Below, one piece after another: positions 1-9,000 of a stretch of DNA of 53,037 nucleotides (the first letter of the stretch is position 1; every line of letters starts with the position of its first letter). The notes below the pieces were generated by a model that was not told where the DNA came from, searched no databases, and saw nothing but the letters and a program-made list of their open reading frames with translations. Made by a program: the position numbers and the translations under genes. The stretch comes from DAOTXN01 sp034435435. GTDB lineage: Bacteria > Chloroflexota > Anaerolineae > S140-20. The stretch covers positions 1 to 53,037 of the forward strand of contig DAOTXN010000001.1 of NCBI GenBank assembly GCA_034435435.1, given 5' to 3'.

Positions 1-61
1 GACAATTCTGACCGGCTTTCGCAAATCATACTACTTGCGAGATATAAGCTAGTCGGCAAAG

Positions 62-481
62 ATGCAGAAACCGGCAAATTACAGTGCGGCAGTCTGGCTT
101 TATCGAAATACACTATGCCGTAATTTCAGACTACGACAAGTATTGAACCAAGCAGGATTCTCCGTGCTACTGGCCGACTCGAAGGATGAGGCTTTGTCCA
201 TAATTCAGACGCAAGGCCCAAACGCTATTGTTATGATTTCGGACTGGGCGTTAGAAAGCGGCAGGGGGAAAGCAGACGGTCTGATGGAATTTCTGAAAGG
301 GAAGGTGCCCACAGTGAGCCTGATTAGCCAAAGAACTTGGCAGGATGCTCGTGACCGTTGGTTTGCCTATCTGTATCACCCCCCGCTTCATGAGTACTGC
401 TCAGTTCCAGTCGACCAAGAGGAACTCATTGGACGTCTGGAAGAGACTATCAGGGCCGCAGCAAACACGGTGGGCAGTTAG
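62..481 (+). CDS. Degenerate receiver-like protein
   Basis: A 139-residue protein with the rhythm of a CheY-type receiver: a variable N-terminus, 'LRQVLNQAGFSVLLADSKDE', a hydrophobic strand 'NAIVMISDW' whose Asp lies near the usual phosphoacceptor place, then 'FLKGKVPTVSLIS'. The acidic pair expected near the N-terminus and the conserved Lys near the C-terminus are not evident, so it may be a non-phosphorylated pseudo-receiver. No output domain follows. The start is the first in-frame ATG, with only a weak purine stretch upstream; the gene could extend from a different start outside the window. Base composition by eye is lower in GC than the next genes. The next gene is convergent, 60 bases away. 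The family call is an inference from fold pattern only. Confidence 0.55.
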   Translation: MQKPANYSAAVWLYRNTLCRNFRLRQVLNQAGFSVLLADSKDEALSIIQTQGPNAIVMISDWALESGRGKADGLMEFLKGKVPTVSLISQRTWQDARDRWFAYLYHPPLHEYCSVPVDQEELIGRLEETIRAAANTVGS

Positions 482-541
482 GGGGGCGGACTAAGACGAT
501 GCCCTGGTGTGATTGCGCCGCCTCAGCCGCCTGACCGCTCT

Positions 542-1249
542 TTACACCAGCAAGAGCGCCCCCATCCCGATCAGCGCCGCGTACACCGCGCGGTCGAAAG
601 AGCCGGGCGGAATGCGCCGGTTGAGCTCCCCCCCCCATACAATCGCCGCGACGACGAGCGGCAAAGCATACAGATAAAGGGACCAGACGGTCCGCGTCCA
701 CAGCCCGGCCGCCCCGTGCCCGGCCACGATCAGCACGTTGGTCAAAAAATACCCCTGTAGCGTCGCCCGGAAGCGTTCGGGCGGCCAGCGGCGCAGCGCG
801 CCGTAAATGACGATGGGCGGGCCGTTGGTGTTGTACGCGCCGCCCAGCACCCCGGCCACAAAGCCGACGCCATACTCAAAGCCGTTGCGCTCCAATTTAG
901 GTAGCCGGGGCTGCGTCAGGTTGTACAGTCCGAACAAAATGAGCAGGATCCCCAAACCGGCCTTGACCGTCGCTTCGGGTGCGTTTTCTAGCAACAGCAA
1001 TCCAAAAGGGATGCCCGCCAGCGTGGATACGATCAAACGCCACACCGCTTTTAGGTCTATCTGCCGCCAACTGGACAGCGAAATCGTCAGCGCGATGGTC
1101 AACGCGACCAATGCCACCAACGGCGTGGCGGTGCGGATGCCGATGAGCAGGGTCAACAGCGGCATGGCGATCAGCGCGTCGCCAAAGCCCAGCGTCGAGC
1201 GCGTCAGCGTGGAGACGAACAGAACCGCCAGCGCCACAGGAATCAGCAT
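542..1249 (-). CDS. TSUP (TauE/SafE) family membrane permease
   Basis: A 235-residue, almost wholly hydrophobic protein with about seven to eight predicted membrane segments. It shows the two-repeat layout of the TSUP family: an N-terminal 'STLGFGDALIAMPLL' and a mid-protein 'GGAYNTNGPPIVIYG' resembling the conserved Gly/Asn-Gly-Pro-Pro signature. Family members export sulfite, sulfoacetate or other organosulfur or carboxylate anions across the inner membrane; the substrate cannot be told here. Length is normal for the family (about 240-260). It lies 18 bases downstream of the MFS gene on the same strand, so it is probably the last gene of the ArsR-MFS-TSUP operon. Confidence 0.85.
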   Translation of the reverse strand: MLIPVALAVLFVSTLTRSTLGFGDALIAMPLLTLLIGIRTATPLVALVALTIALTISLSSWRQIDLKAVWRLIVSTLAGIPFGLLLLENAPEATVKAGLGILLILFGLYNLTQPRLPKLERNGFEYGVGFVAGVLGGAYNTNGPPIVIYGALRRWPPERFRATLQGYFLTNVLIVAGHGAAGLWTRTVWSLYLYALPLVVAAIVWGGELNRRIPPGSFDRAVYAALIGMGALLLV

Positions 1250-1267
1250 GTTGACGGCCAGGTGAGA

Positions 1268-2527
1268 TTAGCGGGCCAGGACAGGCTCGGCCGACGGCTC
1301 ACTTTCCGTCCGGGGCTTGGGCAACAACCACCCAATGACGACCGCCGAGATGACGAACAGGCCGGCCGCCAGCAGGAACGTGGCGCGGTTGCCCAAAACC
1401 ACGGCCAGCGTCGCGCCCAGCATAGGGCCAATGGCGTTGGCTGCGGAGGAGGCGCTGGTATCCAGACCATAGACGGCGCCTTCCTTGCCTTCCGGCGACA
1501 ACGTGGCCAGCAGCGCCGAGAGCGAGGAGAGTGTGCCCGACAGCGCCGCGCCCACGCAGAACTGTAGCACGATGAGCTGCGTGACGTTGGTGACGGCGGC
1601 CTGGACCGCGTAAAACCCAGCCGATGTCACCGCAGAGGCCAACAAGATGCGCCGATGACCGACGCGGTCGCCGGCCCGCCCCAGCACGACCGCGCCTGCG
1701 GAGCTGGCCGCCGCGCTGGCCCCACTCACGACGCCGGCCATGGTCGCCACGCGGCTGGATTCGGGCAGCAACGCCGCTACGAACAGCGGCAGCACCGGGC
1801 CCAGCACCCGCGTGCCGGTGCGGGTGAGCAGGCGGGCGCCCAGGACCACCTGCAGATCGCGGGAACGCATCACCATCGCCAAGCCTTCCCACCAATGGGC
1901 GCGACGGGCGCCCGGCTTGACCGTAGGTCGTTCGAACTCCTCGTGGACGAAAAACAACACCCCCAGCCCGGCCACGAACAGGCACGCGCCGGTGAACAAA
2001 AAGGAAGCGCGAAAGCCCAGTGTGTCGGCTACCACACCGCCCACCAGCGGTCCCACCGATACCCCGGCAAACATGCCCATTTGCAGCCAGCCCATGGCAT
2101 AGCCGGTGCGCTCGCGCGGCGTCACGCTGGCGACCAGCGTCGTCGCCGCTGGCACGGTTCCGGTGAGCATGCCTTGAATCAGGCGCAGAATGAGCAGTTG
2201 TTGCGGGTTATGCACAAAGGCCATCAGCGTGAGCACCAGCGTCCCACCAAACATGGCCCGGTTCAACATCAGCTTGCGCCCGTAGCGGTCGGCCAGGCTG
2301 CCCCACAAGGGCGCAAACAGGGCCATCGTGACCGCCTGGGCGCTCACGATGATCCCCGACCAGTATTTGACCTGATCCGGGTCGCTGACTCCCAATTCTT
2401 CGACGTAGAAAGGCAAAAAAGGCAGCACCATCGAAAAACCGGCCAGGGCCACAAACTCGGCCATCCACACCACTGCCAACGTCCGCTGCCAGCCGGACGG
2501 CTGGCGCACCTGGTTTTTTTTACGCAT
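1268..2527 (-). CDS. MFS transporter, DHA1-type drug/metabolite exporter
   Basis: A 419-residue protein with twelve apparent transmembrane helices. The loop between helices 2 and 3 carries the MFS signature A, 'GSLADRYGRKLM', and the second half repeats it as 'GRAGDRVGHRRIL', so both six-helix halves are intact. A Gly-rich helix 5, 'GPLVGGVVAD', resembles the antiporter motif C of DHA1 exporters. Likely role: proton-driven efflux of a drug or metabolite from the cytoplasm. Only 3 bases separate its ATG from the stop of the upstream ArsR-type regulator, so the two are co-translated and the regulator probably senses the exported compound. The substrate is unknown. Confidence 0.88.
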   Translation of the reverse strand: MRKKNQVRQPSGWQRTLAVVWMAEFVALAGFSMVLPFLPFYVEELGVSDPDQVKYWSGIIVSAQAVTMALFAPLWGSLADRYGRKLMLNRAMFGGTLVLTLMAFVHNPQQLLILRLIQGMLTGTVPAATTLVASVTPRERTGYAMGWLQMGMFAGVSVGPLVGGVVADTLGFRASFLFTGACLFVAGLGVLFFVHEEFERPTVKPGARRAHWWEGLAMVMRSRDLQVVLGARLLTRTGTRVLGPVLPLFVAALLPESSRVATMAGVVSGASAAASSAGAVVLGRAGDRVGHRRILLASAVTSAGFYAVQAAVTNVTQLIVLQFCVGAALSGTLSSLSALLATLSPEGKEGAVYGLDTSASSAANAIGPMLGATLAVVLGNRATFLLAAGLFVISAVVIGWLLPKPRTESEPSAEPVLAR

Positions 2528-2530
2528 AAC

Positions 2531-3634
2531 TCACCCTATTAAACGTTCCAACGTGGCGAGAATCGCCCGGCCCGTGGACCGGTTGATGGAATAAAATTTC
2601 ATCCCGCGCGCCTGGCGGGTGACGATCAGCTCGGTGCGTTCCAGCAGTTGCAGATGCCGCGAGACCGTGGATTGCGACAGGCCCACCGTCTCGACAATTT
2701 CCTGGGCATACATTTCGCGCTCCTGGAGCAGCGACAGGATGTGCAGGCGAGTTTCATCGGACAGAGCCTTGAGCGGCGGGAACAATTCCACAGCGGCCGT
2801 GCCTTCGGTTTCCTGGGCCGGGGTGGTGCGATAGTTAAAGGCGACTACCAGCGTCGGATACGACAGCGTTAGTTGAAAATACAGTCCCAGGTGCGCACAC
2901 GGGCAAAAGATGACCCGCTCGATTTGCGCCAGGTGTTCCTGCACGTAATCGCGCACCGTGGGCGTCGGGGCCCGACCGGTCACCTGGCGGAACAGGTCGG
3001 AAAAGTTGCGCGGATAGGTCCGCCGGCGGTGATAGGCCACGCTGCGGGCCAGGGCCTCGCGGTGCGTCTCGAACTCGCGGCGATAGATTTCGTCCCAGAA
3101 ACGGATCAGCAAGCTGACAAGTCGGGTTTTGAGTGCTTGCGGCGTCTGTATCAGGGCCACCAGCGCGGCCTCGTCGGGCAGGCTCACAAAGGGCCGGCCC
3201 CAGCGCTCGACTTCCAAGCAGCGCGCGGCGGAAAGCACGCGGGTCAGCGCCTCGTCGTTCAGCGCGGGCGGCTCAGGCTCCCCGGCGTCCTGTGCCATGT
3301 TGTGCAGGATCAGGCGCTGAAATTCGGCGGCGGGCGTCGCCTCCAGGTAGGCGCTCAAGGCCCCCATGTCAGTGTGGGCGGGGTGGTCGGGCGGCAGCCG
3401 CCACAGCAGGCTGTCTTGGCGGCGAAAGCACCACTTGGTGGGATAACCCAGCAGGAGGGATTCGGCCCGAAAGTCGGGGGGCAGCAGGGCCGCCGTTTGA
3501 TAGATCCACTCGCTCATGCCCTCAAAATCGTCCACGACGCGCAGCAGGTGCAACGAGGTGAGCAGGTCTTGAGGCAGAGAGAGATGAAATTCGGCTTGCA
3601 CGGTGGGGGCGTAGCTCAGAAGATCGGGAAACAT
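2531..3634 (-). CDS. ArsR-type regulator with long N-terminal sensor region
   Basis: The C-terminal ~85 residues are an ArsR/HTH_20 winged helix: 'LKALSDETRLHILSLLQE', recognition helix 'LSQSTVSRHLQLLERTELIV', wing 'ARGMKFYSIN'. The preceding ~280 residues match no domain I can name; they may bind a ligand, since no classical metal-binding Cys motif is visible in the HTH. I chose ATG at 3634; a TTG at 3658 would add eight residues but lies almost on the predicted transcription start. It is the first gene of a regulator-MFS-TSUP operon, and a palindrome overlapping the -10 box of its promoter suggests autoregulation. The unusual feature is length: most ArsR proteins are about 100 residues, this one 367. 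Confidence 0.85.
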   Translation of the reverse strand: MFPDLLSYAPTVQAEFHLSLPQDLLTSLHLLRVVDDFEGMSEWIYQTAALLPPDFRAESLLLGYPTKWCFRRQDSLLWRLPPDHPAHTDMGALSAYLEATPAAEFQRLILHNMAQDAGEPEPPALNDEALTRVLSAARCLEVERWGRPFVSLPDEAALVALIQTPQALKTRLVSLLIRFWDEIYRREFETHREALARSVAYHRRRTYPRNFSDLFRQVTGRAPTPTVRDYVQEHLAQIERVIFCPCAHLGLYFQLTLSYPTLVVAFNYRTTPAQETEGTAAVELFPPLKALSDETRLHILSLLQEREMYAQEIVETVGLSQSTVSRHLQLLERTELIVTRQARGMKFYSINRSTGRAILATLERLIG

Positions 3635-3664
3635 CGGTCGTCGATACGCTCGGTTCAATGGCTA

Positions 3665-3705
3665 TATGCACATTCAAGCATACTACAAAGGGCGGAAATT
3701 GTCAA
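3665..3705 (-). promoter_or_regulatory. Promoter with overlapping palindromic operator for the ArsR-MFS operon
   Basis: On the minus strand: -35 TTGACA (3700-3705), 17-base spacer, -10 TATGCT (3677-3682). A palindrome with arms TATGC and GCATA (3665-3669 and 3678-3682, 8-base centre) covers the -10 box and predicted start site, as expected of a repressor operator. Seen by eye; binding by the adjacent regulator is inferred. Confidence 0.55.
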
Positions 3706-4182
3706 ATTGCGGCCCAACCCAGTTTCACGGCAGCCCCCTGCGACCGCCCCGGTGTCAATTTTCGCCCCGGTCCAACTCAGCCCCAGGCTGGCAGACGGTC
3801 CTGAGCCGTTGCACTGGTAAGTGAAATCAAACTGTAACGTAATTGTAATCCAGCAGAGGGGAAACGAGTTGTAGACTGAGGGCAGCTTTTTCCCGATCAT
3901 TGAGTTGAGAATGGAGCACACTGGTGCTGACCCTGCCCGCTCCACCAGGACAAGACCTCCAGACCGGTTACGACGGTGCGCGGCCACCCAGTAGCCAGCT
4001 CTTTACGCATCTTCCACTCCTGCCTTCCCACCGTTTCCCCTTTCCTCGCGTCGCGTTGGCTGGCTAGATGAATTCAACAGCCGGACACGGCTGACGATGG
4101 ACAGTTGCATATTCTCCACCTTTTGCAGATTGTAAACAACTGAGGATGTTCCAATAACTCGACAGGAAACAGGAGGTTTGAA
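3706..4182. other. Intergenic region upstream of the giant exported protein gene
   Basis: About 480 bases between divergent genes with no convincing coding sequence. A minus-strand ORF of about 110 codons (3655-3987) has no ribosome site and lies over the ArsR promoter, so I discount it. The clear element is a strong ribosome binding site, aggagg, seven bases before the ATG at 4183. No clear sigma70 promoter for that gene was found. Confidence 0.5.
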
Positions 4183-5553
4183 ATGGTCGGCTCTCGTCTT
4201 TTTCTGCGCAACTCGCTTTCGCTTTTGATTATGGCCGGTATGCCTTTGTCTACCGGCGGCGGGGTACTGGCGAGGCAGTCGGTCGCCGCTATTCCCGATA
4301 GGTCTCTCTCGGACCCCCTACATTCGCCATCCGATACGCCCTACGGCCCGGCCGCGCCGGAGGCAGACGCACGGACTTTGCGCGTCTACGGCGAATCTGG
4401 CCTGGATGCGGCCTTTCCGTACGCCAGCGAAAACTACACCGGTCCGTTTGCGCTGACCAACGCCGAGGCCCCGCCCAAGGATTTTGTGCAGTTCAACCCG
4501 GCCGTCATGCGCCACGACGACGATGCCTCGCTGGGGCAGTTTGGGGAATACTTTGGGAACGCCATCCAGGCCGGGGGGGACGCCAACGAGGAAGCGCACC
4601 TGCGGATGTGGTACGTACCGCAGCACGCTACACCCTGGGGGCTGACCTATCCTGCGGTTGACGACCCGGTATATAACCCCCAGGGCGACATCGTCCTGGA
4701 ATACACCTACATCTTGCTCGATCCCACCACTTTCGACCCCCAGACGGGACCGCCGCAGGCCACCCAGCTGGTCTTTCCGCTGGCCGGCAGCGGGGAGCAG
4801 CGGGGGTTGGACCAGATGGACGTGAACGAGGATGACCAGCCAGAGGCGCTGGGCATTGACCGGATCGTGGGCGTGGTGACGGGCACGCTGGAGGCGCCCC
4901 AGGTCATCACCTACCCCAACGGGATAACCGACGACCTCATCACCACGCGCGGGGTGATCCAGGTGTCGGCCAAGGAGGCGCTGAAACCGCTCAGTGTGCC
5001 TGCGGGTGGGCAGGTGCAATTCCTGGACTATATGGCCAATGTGGAGGGCGTGTCGCCGTCGGGCGACTGGGCCGACGTAAGCCTGTGGTACGTGGGCAAC
5101 GCCACGCCGGCGCTGCTCGGCACGCTCAACCTGGGGCTGGGCGAGGCCGCCCTGGTGGGCCGGTTCTGGTCGCCCAAGGTGGCCGAGTTTGCCAGCGGGA
5201 CCGCGGCCGCGGCGGCCGCCGAGGCGGTCATGGTGGCGGAGGACCTGCCGGCCCGTCCCTTCTGGGTGACCTTGGAATCCATCACCTGGGACGACGGCCA
5301 GTGGCGCGCCCGGCTGACCCCGCACCGCTTGCTGATGGCCGGCGAGACCCTGTTCGTGGATTGCGTCGAGTACGACGTGGCGGCCATCCTGGTAGAAGAT
5401 GTGAACGCGGACCCCAGGCTCCTTGTGCCCGAGTTCAAATACATCACCCTCAGAAACCCGCTGCCCAAGTGGAAGGAGGGGGATGAGGATGAGCTGATTA
5501 TTGACGACCTGACCGTGCGAAAGTGCAAGATAGCGGCAGATACAGATCTGTAG
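4183..5553 (+). CDS. N-terminal part of a giant exported repeat protein, ended by an in-frame TAG
   Basis: 456 codons beginning with a signal peptide (basic start 'MVGSRLFLRNSL', hydrophobic core, small residues before 'ARQSVAA') and a strong aggagg ribosome site. From residue 65 ('TLRVYGES') it holds the first ~392 residues of a ~565-residue repeat unit rich in Asp, Tyr and Trp, like a beta-rich extracellular domain. The TAG at 5551-5553 falls exactly where the second repeat copy has TGG (Trp): copy one reads 'CKIAADTDL-stop-MLPPFNY', copy two 'CKIPASTNLWMLPPLNY'. Frame is unbroken across the stop, so this and the 5554-10059 frame are best read as one ~1958-residue gene split by a nonsense change, a sequencing error or a readthrough site. 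The domain family is unknown to me. Confidence 0.8.
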   Translation: MVGSRLFLRNSLSLLIMAGMPLSTGGGVLARQSVAAIPDRSLSDPLHSPSDTPYGPAAPEADARTLRVYGESGLDAAFPYASENYTGPFALTNAEAPPKDFVQFNPAVMRHDDDASLGQFGEYFGNAIQAGGDANEEAHLRMWYVPQHATPWGLTYPAVDDPVYNPQGDIVLEYTYILLDPTTFDPQTGPPQATQLVFPLAGSGEQRGLDQMDVNEDDQPEALGIDRIVGVVTGTLEAPQVITYPNGITDDLITTRGVIQVSAKEALKPLSVPAGGQVQFLDYMANVEGVSPSGDWADVSLWYVGNATPALLGTLNLGLGEAALVGRFWSPKVAEFASGTAAAAAAEAVMVAEDLPARPFWVTLESITWDDGQWRARLTPHRLLMAGETLFVDCVEYDVAAILVEDVNADPRLLVPEFKYITLRNPLPKWKEGDEDELIIDDLTVRKCKIAADTDL

Positions 5554-6060
5554 ATGCTGCCGCCTTTTAACTACCAGCACGACATGGTGGACGACGTCAA
5601 CATTCCTGAGGACTCGAACAGCCTGGGGCCAGACGTGCGCGCGACGGACAATATCACCACGAGCCACATCGTTGCCAGCTATGACCTCATCGCGGAGCGG
5701 ATAGTAGAGGACACGCCGGCGCTAGTCGGCGGTTCGTCCGTCCGGTGGGTGACTGAAGAAAAGGAGGATCGCTTTGACACCAACCTCCTGGAGGAACAGT
5801 TCCTCCAGACCCAGGTGGGCGACGAGTGGGACGCGAGATGGCAATGGATCAACATCCAGACTATGCCCTGGGACTTTACCGAGTTCAGCCTGCCCGCACT
5901 GCTCGACAAGCCGACCGAGACAGGTTACGACAGCGGCGACTATCTCCTGGTCAGCTCCTTCCTGACCGAAGATTCCGCCGACACGGAGCACGGCTCTGGG
6001 GCCGTCCGCCTCAAGTTCGCCTACGACGCCGATGGAAGTTTTTCGGACATTTATGTTAAC
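4375..6060 (+). repeat. Repeat unit 1 of the giant protein (interrupted by TAG)
   Basis: A ~562-codon unit from 'TLRVYGES' to 'DIYVN'. It aligns with the unit at 6076-7773 along its whole length with few indels, so it is a long intragenic tandem duplication. The TAG at 5551 sits inside this copy. Confidence 0.9.
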
Positions 6061-9000
6061 AACGTGTGCCAGAAAACCCTGCGCGTCTACGGCGAATCCG
6101 ACCAAGATGCGCCCTTTCCCTATACCAGCGACAACTATACCGGCCCGTTTGCGCTCACCAACGCCGAGGCCCCCAAGAAGGACTTTGTGCAGTTCAACCC
6201 GGCCGCCATGCGCCACGACGACCCTGACTCGCTGGGGCAGTTTAGGGAATACTTTGGGAACGCCATCCAGGCCGGGGGAGACGCCAACGAAAAGGTGCAC
6301 CTGCGGATGTGGTACACGCCGCACTATCCCGCACCACGCGGGTTGACCTATCCTGAGGTTGACGATCCGGTATACAATCCCGACGGTGACATTGTACTCG
6401 AGTACACCTACGTCTTGCTCGAACCCGACACTTTCGACCCCCAGACGGGACCGCCCGGGGCCACCCGGCTGGTCTTTCCGCTGGCCGGCAGCGAGGGGCA
6501 ACACGGGTTGGATCGGATGGACGTGAACGGAGACCAAAAACCGGAGACGTTGAGCATTGACGAGATCGTGGGGGTGGTGACGGGCACGTTGGGGACGCAC
6601 CGGGTGATCACGCTCACCGACGGGATAACCGACAACCTCAGAACCACGCGCGGCATCATCCAGGTATCGCCGCAGGAGGCGCAGGCCCCGATCTATGTGG
6701 CGGCGGGCGAGCAAGTGCAGTTTCTGGACTACATGGCCGAGCTGGAGGGCGTGTCGTTGTTTGGCGAGTGGGCCGACGTAAGCCTGTGGTACGCCGGCAA
6801 TTCCACGCGATCGTTGCTCGGCACGGTCCGGCTAGAATTGAACACGACCGCTTTGGTTGGCCGGTTCTGGGGACCGGCGGCGGCCAAGTTTGGGGACGCG
6901 ACCCAGGCCGAGGCAGCCGCCGAGGCAGCCATGGTGACGACCGGTCTGCCGGCCCGCCCCTTCTGGGTGACGCTGGACTCGATCGTCGAGATCAACGGCG
7001 TGGTGCACGCCCGGCTGACCCCGCACCGCCTGCTGATGACAGGCGAGACCTTGTTCGTGGATTGCGTCGAGTACGACGTGGCGGCCATCCTGGTGCAAGA
7101 TGCGAACCTGGATGCCGGGGAGGTAGACGCCGAGATCCAGTACATCACGCTCAGAAACCCACTGCCCAAGGGCGCGGGCGAGTTGGACATTTCCCCCTTG
7201 ACTGTATACAAATGCAAGATACCGGCGAGTACAAATCTGTGGATGCTGCCGCCCTTGAACTATGAGCACGACGTGGTGGACGACGTCAACGTTCCTGAGG
7301 ATTGGAATACCCTGGGGCCGGACGCGCAAGAGGCGGACAATATCACCACCAACCATATCGTTTCCGGCTACGACCTCATCGAGGAGCGGATAGTAGAGGA
7401 CACGCCGGCGCTGGACGGCGACCCCTTCATCGGCTGGGTGACCGAAGCAAAGGAGGGCCGCTTTGACACCAACCTCCTGGAAGAAACGTACACCCAGACC
7501 GTTTCGTCCCATATGTACGGCCCGCAGACAGACGGCATCCAGGGCATCAACTGGCTCTGGGAGGAGAGCTGGCAATGGATCAACGTCGAGACCATGCCCT
7601 GGGACTATACTGAGCTCCGCCTGCCCGAGCTGCCCGGCCAGCCAGCTGCCGACGACTATCTCCTGGTCAGTTCTTTCCTGACCCAGGACTCCATCACGAC
7701 CACTCACGGAGCTGGCGCCGTCCGCCTCAAGTTCGCCTATGACCCGGCGAATGGGACCGGCATTTACGTGGACCCCAGACCTGGGTCTCAGGAAGGCTTT
7801 TTCCAGGGGCGGGTCAAGCTCGAATCCGCCGCCTATCAGGAGCTGGCGCTGGACGTGCAGGTCATCGCGCAGGGCGGCGTGGTCGCAGGCACGACCGCGC
7901 ACACCGACCCCTCCGGCTATTTCACGCTGGCTCTCGATCCCGGCGTCTACGACGTGTGGGTAAAAGAGGCGCACGCGCTGGCTAAACGCATGGACGACAT
8001 CGTGATCGCGGCCGGCGCGACCACCGCCTGCAGTTTCGGCGCGTTATTGGTCGGCGACGCTAACGACGATAACCTGGTAGACATCCGCGACTTTGGGGTC
8101 TGGAAGGACACCCTGCTCAGCACAACGGACCTGCGAGCCGACTTTAACCTGGATGGGCAGGTCACTTCTCTCGACTTTGGCTGGATCAAGTGGAATTTTA
8201 TAGAGCAGGGAGACGATCCACTGACGGGACAGGCCTCCGCCGTTTGCGGTGGAGCAGCGACGAGCAGCCTGCCCGGCCTGTCGCCGGCCGGTACGGTGAC
8301 GGTCTATCTCGATCCGGCGACGAGCAGTGTGAGTTCCGGTGAGGTCTTTACGCTGGCGATCAAGGTCGCCGCCGGCGGCGAGGCGGTAGACAGCGCCGAC
8401 GTGTTCGTTGATTTTGACCCGACCTATCTGGAAGTGGTGAGTGTCTCGGGCAGCGGCGTGTTGGACGAGTCGGGCAAGGCATGGGACAATGACCTGGGTG
8501 AAGTGTTCTACGGAGTAGCCGACCTGAACAAAACGGCCTCGGCGACTTTTACCCTGGCGACGATCACCTTTCGGGCCACGGCGGCCTCGTCGGGCACACC
8601 AGTGACCTTTCACGCCGCGTCCCCGCGCAAGACGACCGTAAACTCTGGCGTTACCCCCCTGCCGCTCGTGACGCAGCCGGCGACGGTAAAGATTGGGGGT
8701 CTCATCGTGAGAATTGCGCCCCCCGCCAGCAGCGTGTGTGTGGGAAAAACGTTCACACTGACGGTCCAGATCGAGGCCGGAGCGCAAGAGCTAGATGGCG
8801 CCCAGGCTTTCGTGGACTTTGACCCGACCTACATTACGGTCACAAACCTGAGTAATGGAGGGGCGCTACCAGTCGAACTCTATACCTCTTACGACAACGC
8901 CTTGGGACACGCGGATTTTGCGGCGGGCGCCGCCATCAGCACGACGGTATCTGGAACTCTTTCTCTGGCCAACATTGCCTTCCGGGCAGTGACCGTGACG

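Noticed and set aside
3655..3987. 110-codon minus-strand frame upstream of the ArsR gene
   Set aside because: Covers the ArsR promoter, has no domain and no ribosome site.
4318..5667. Long minus-strand open frame (449 codons) opposite the giant protein gene
   Set aside because: Shadow of a GC-rich coding strand; repeats with the repeat unit (5722-6714, 6832-7974) and has no ribosome site.
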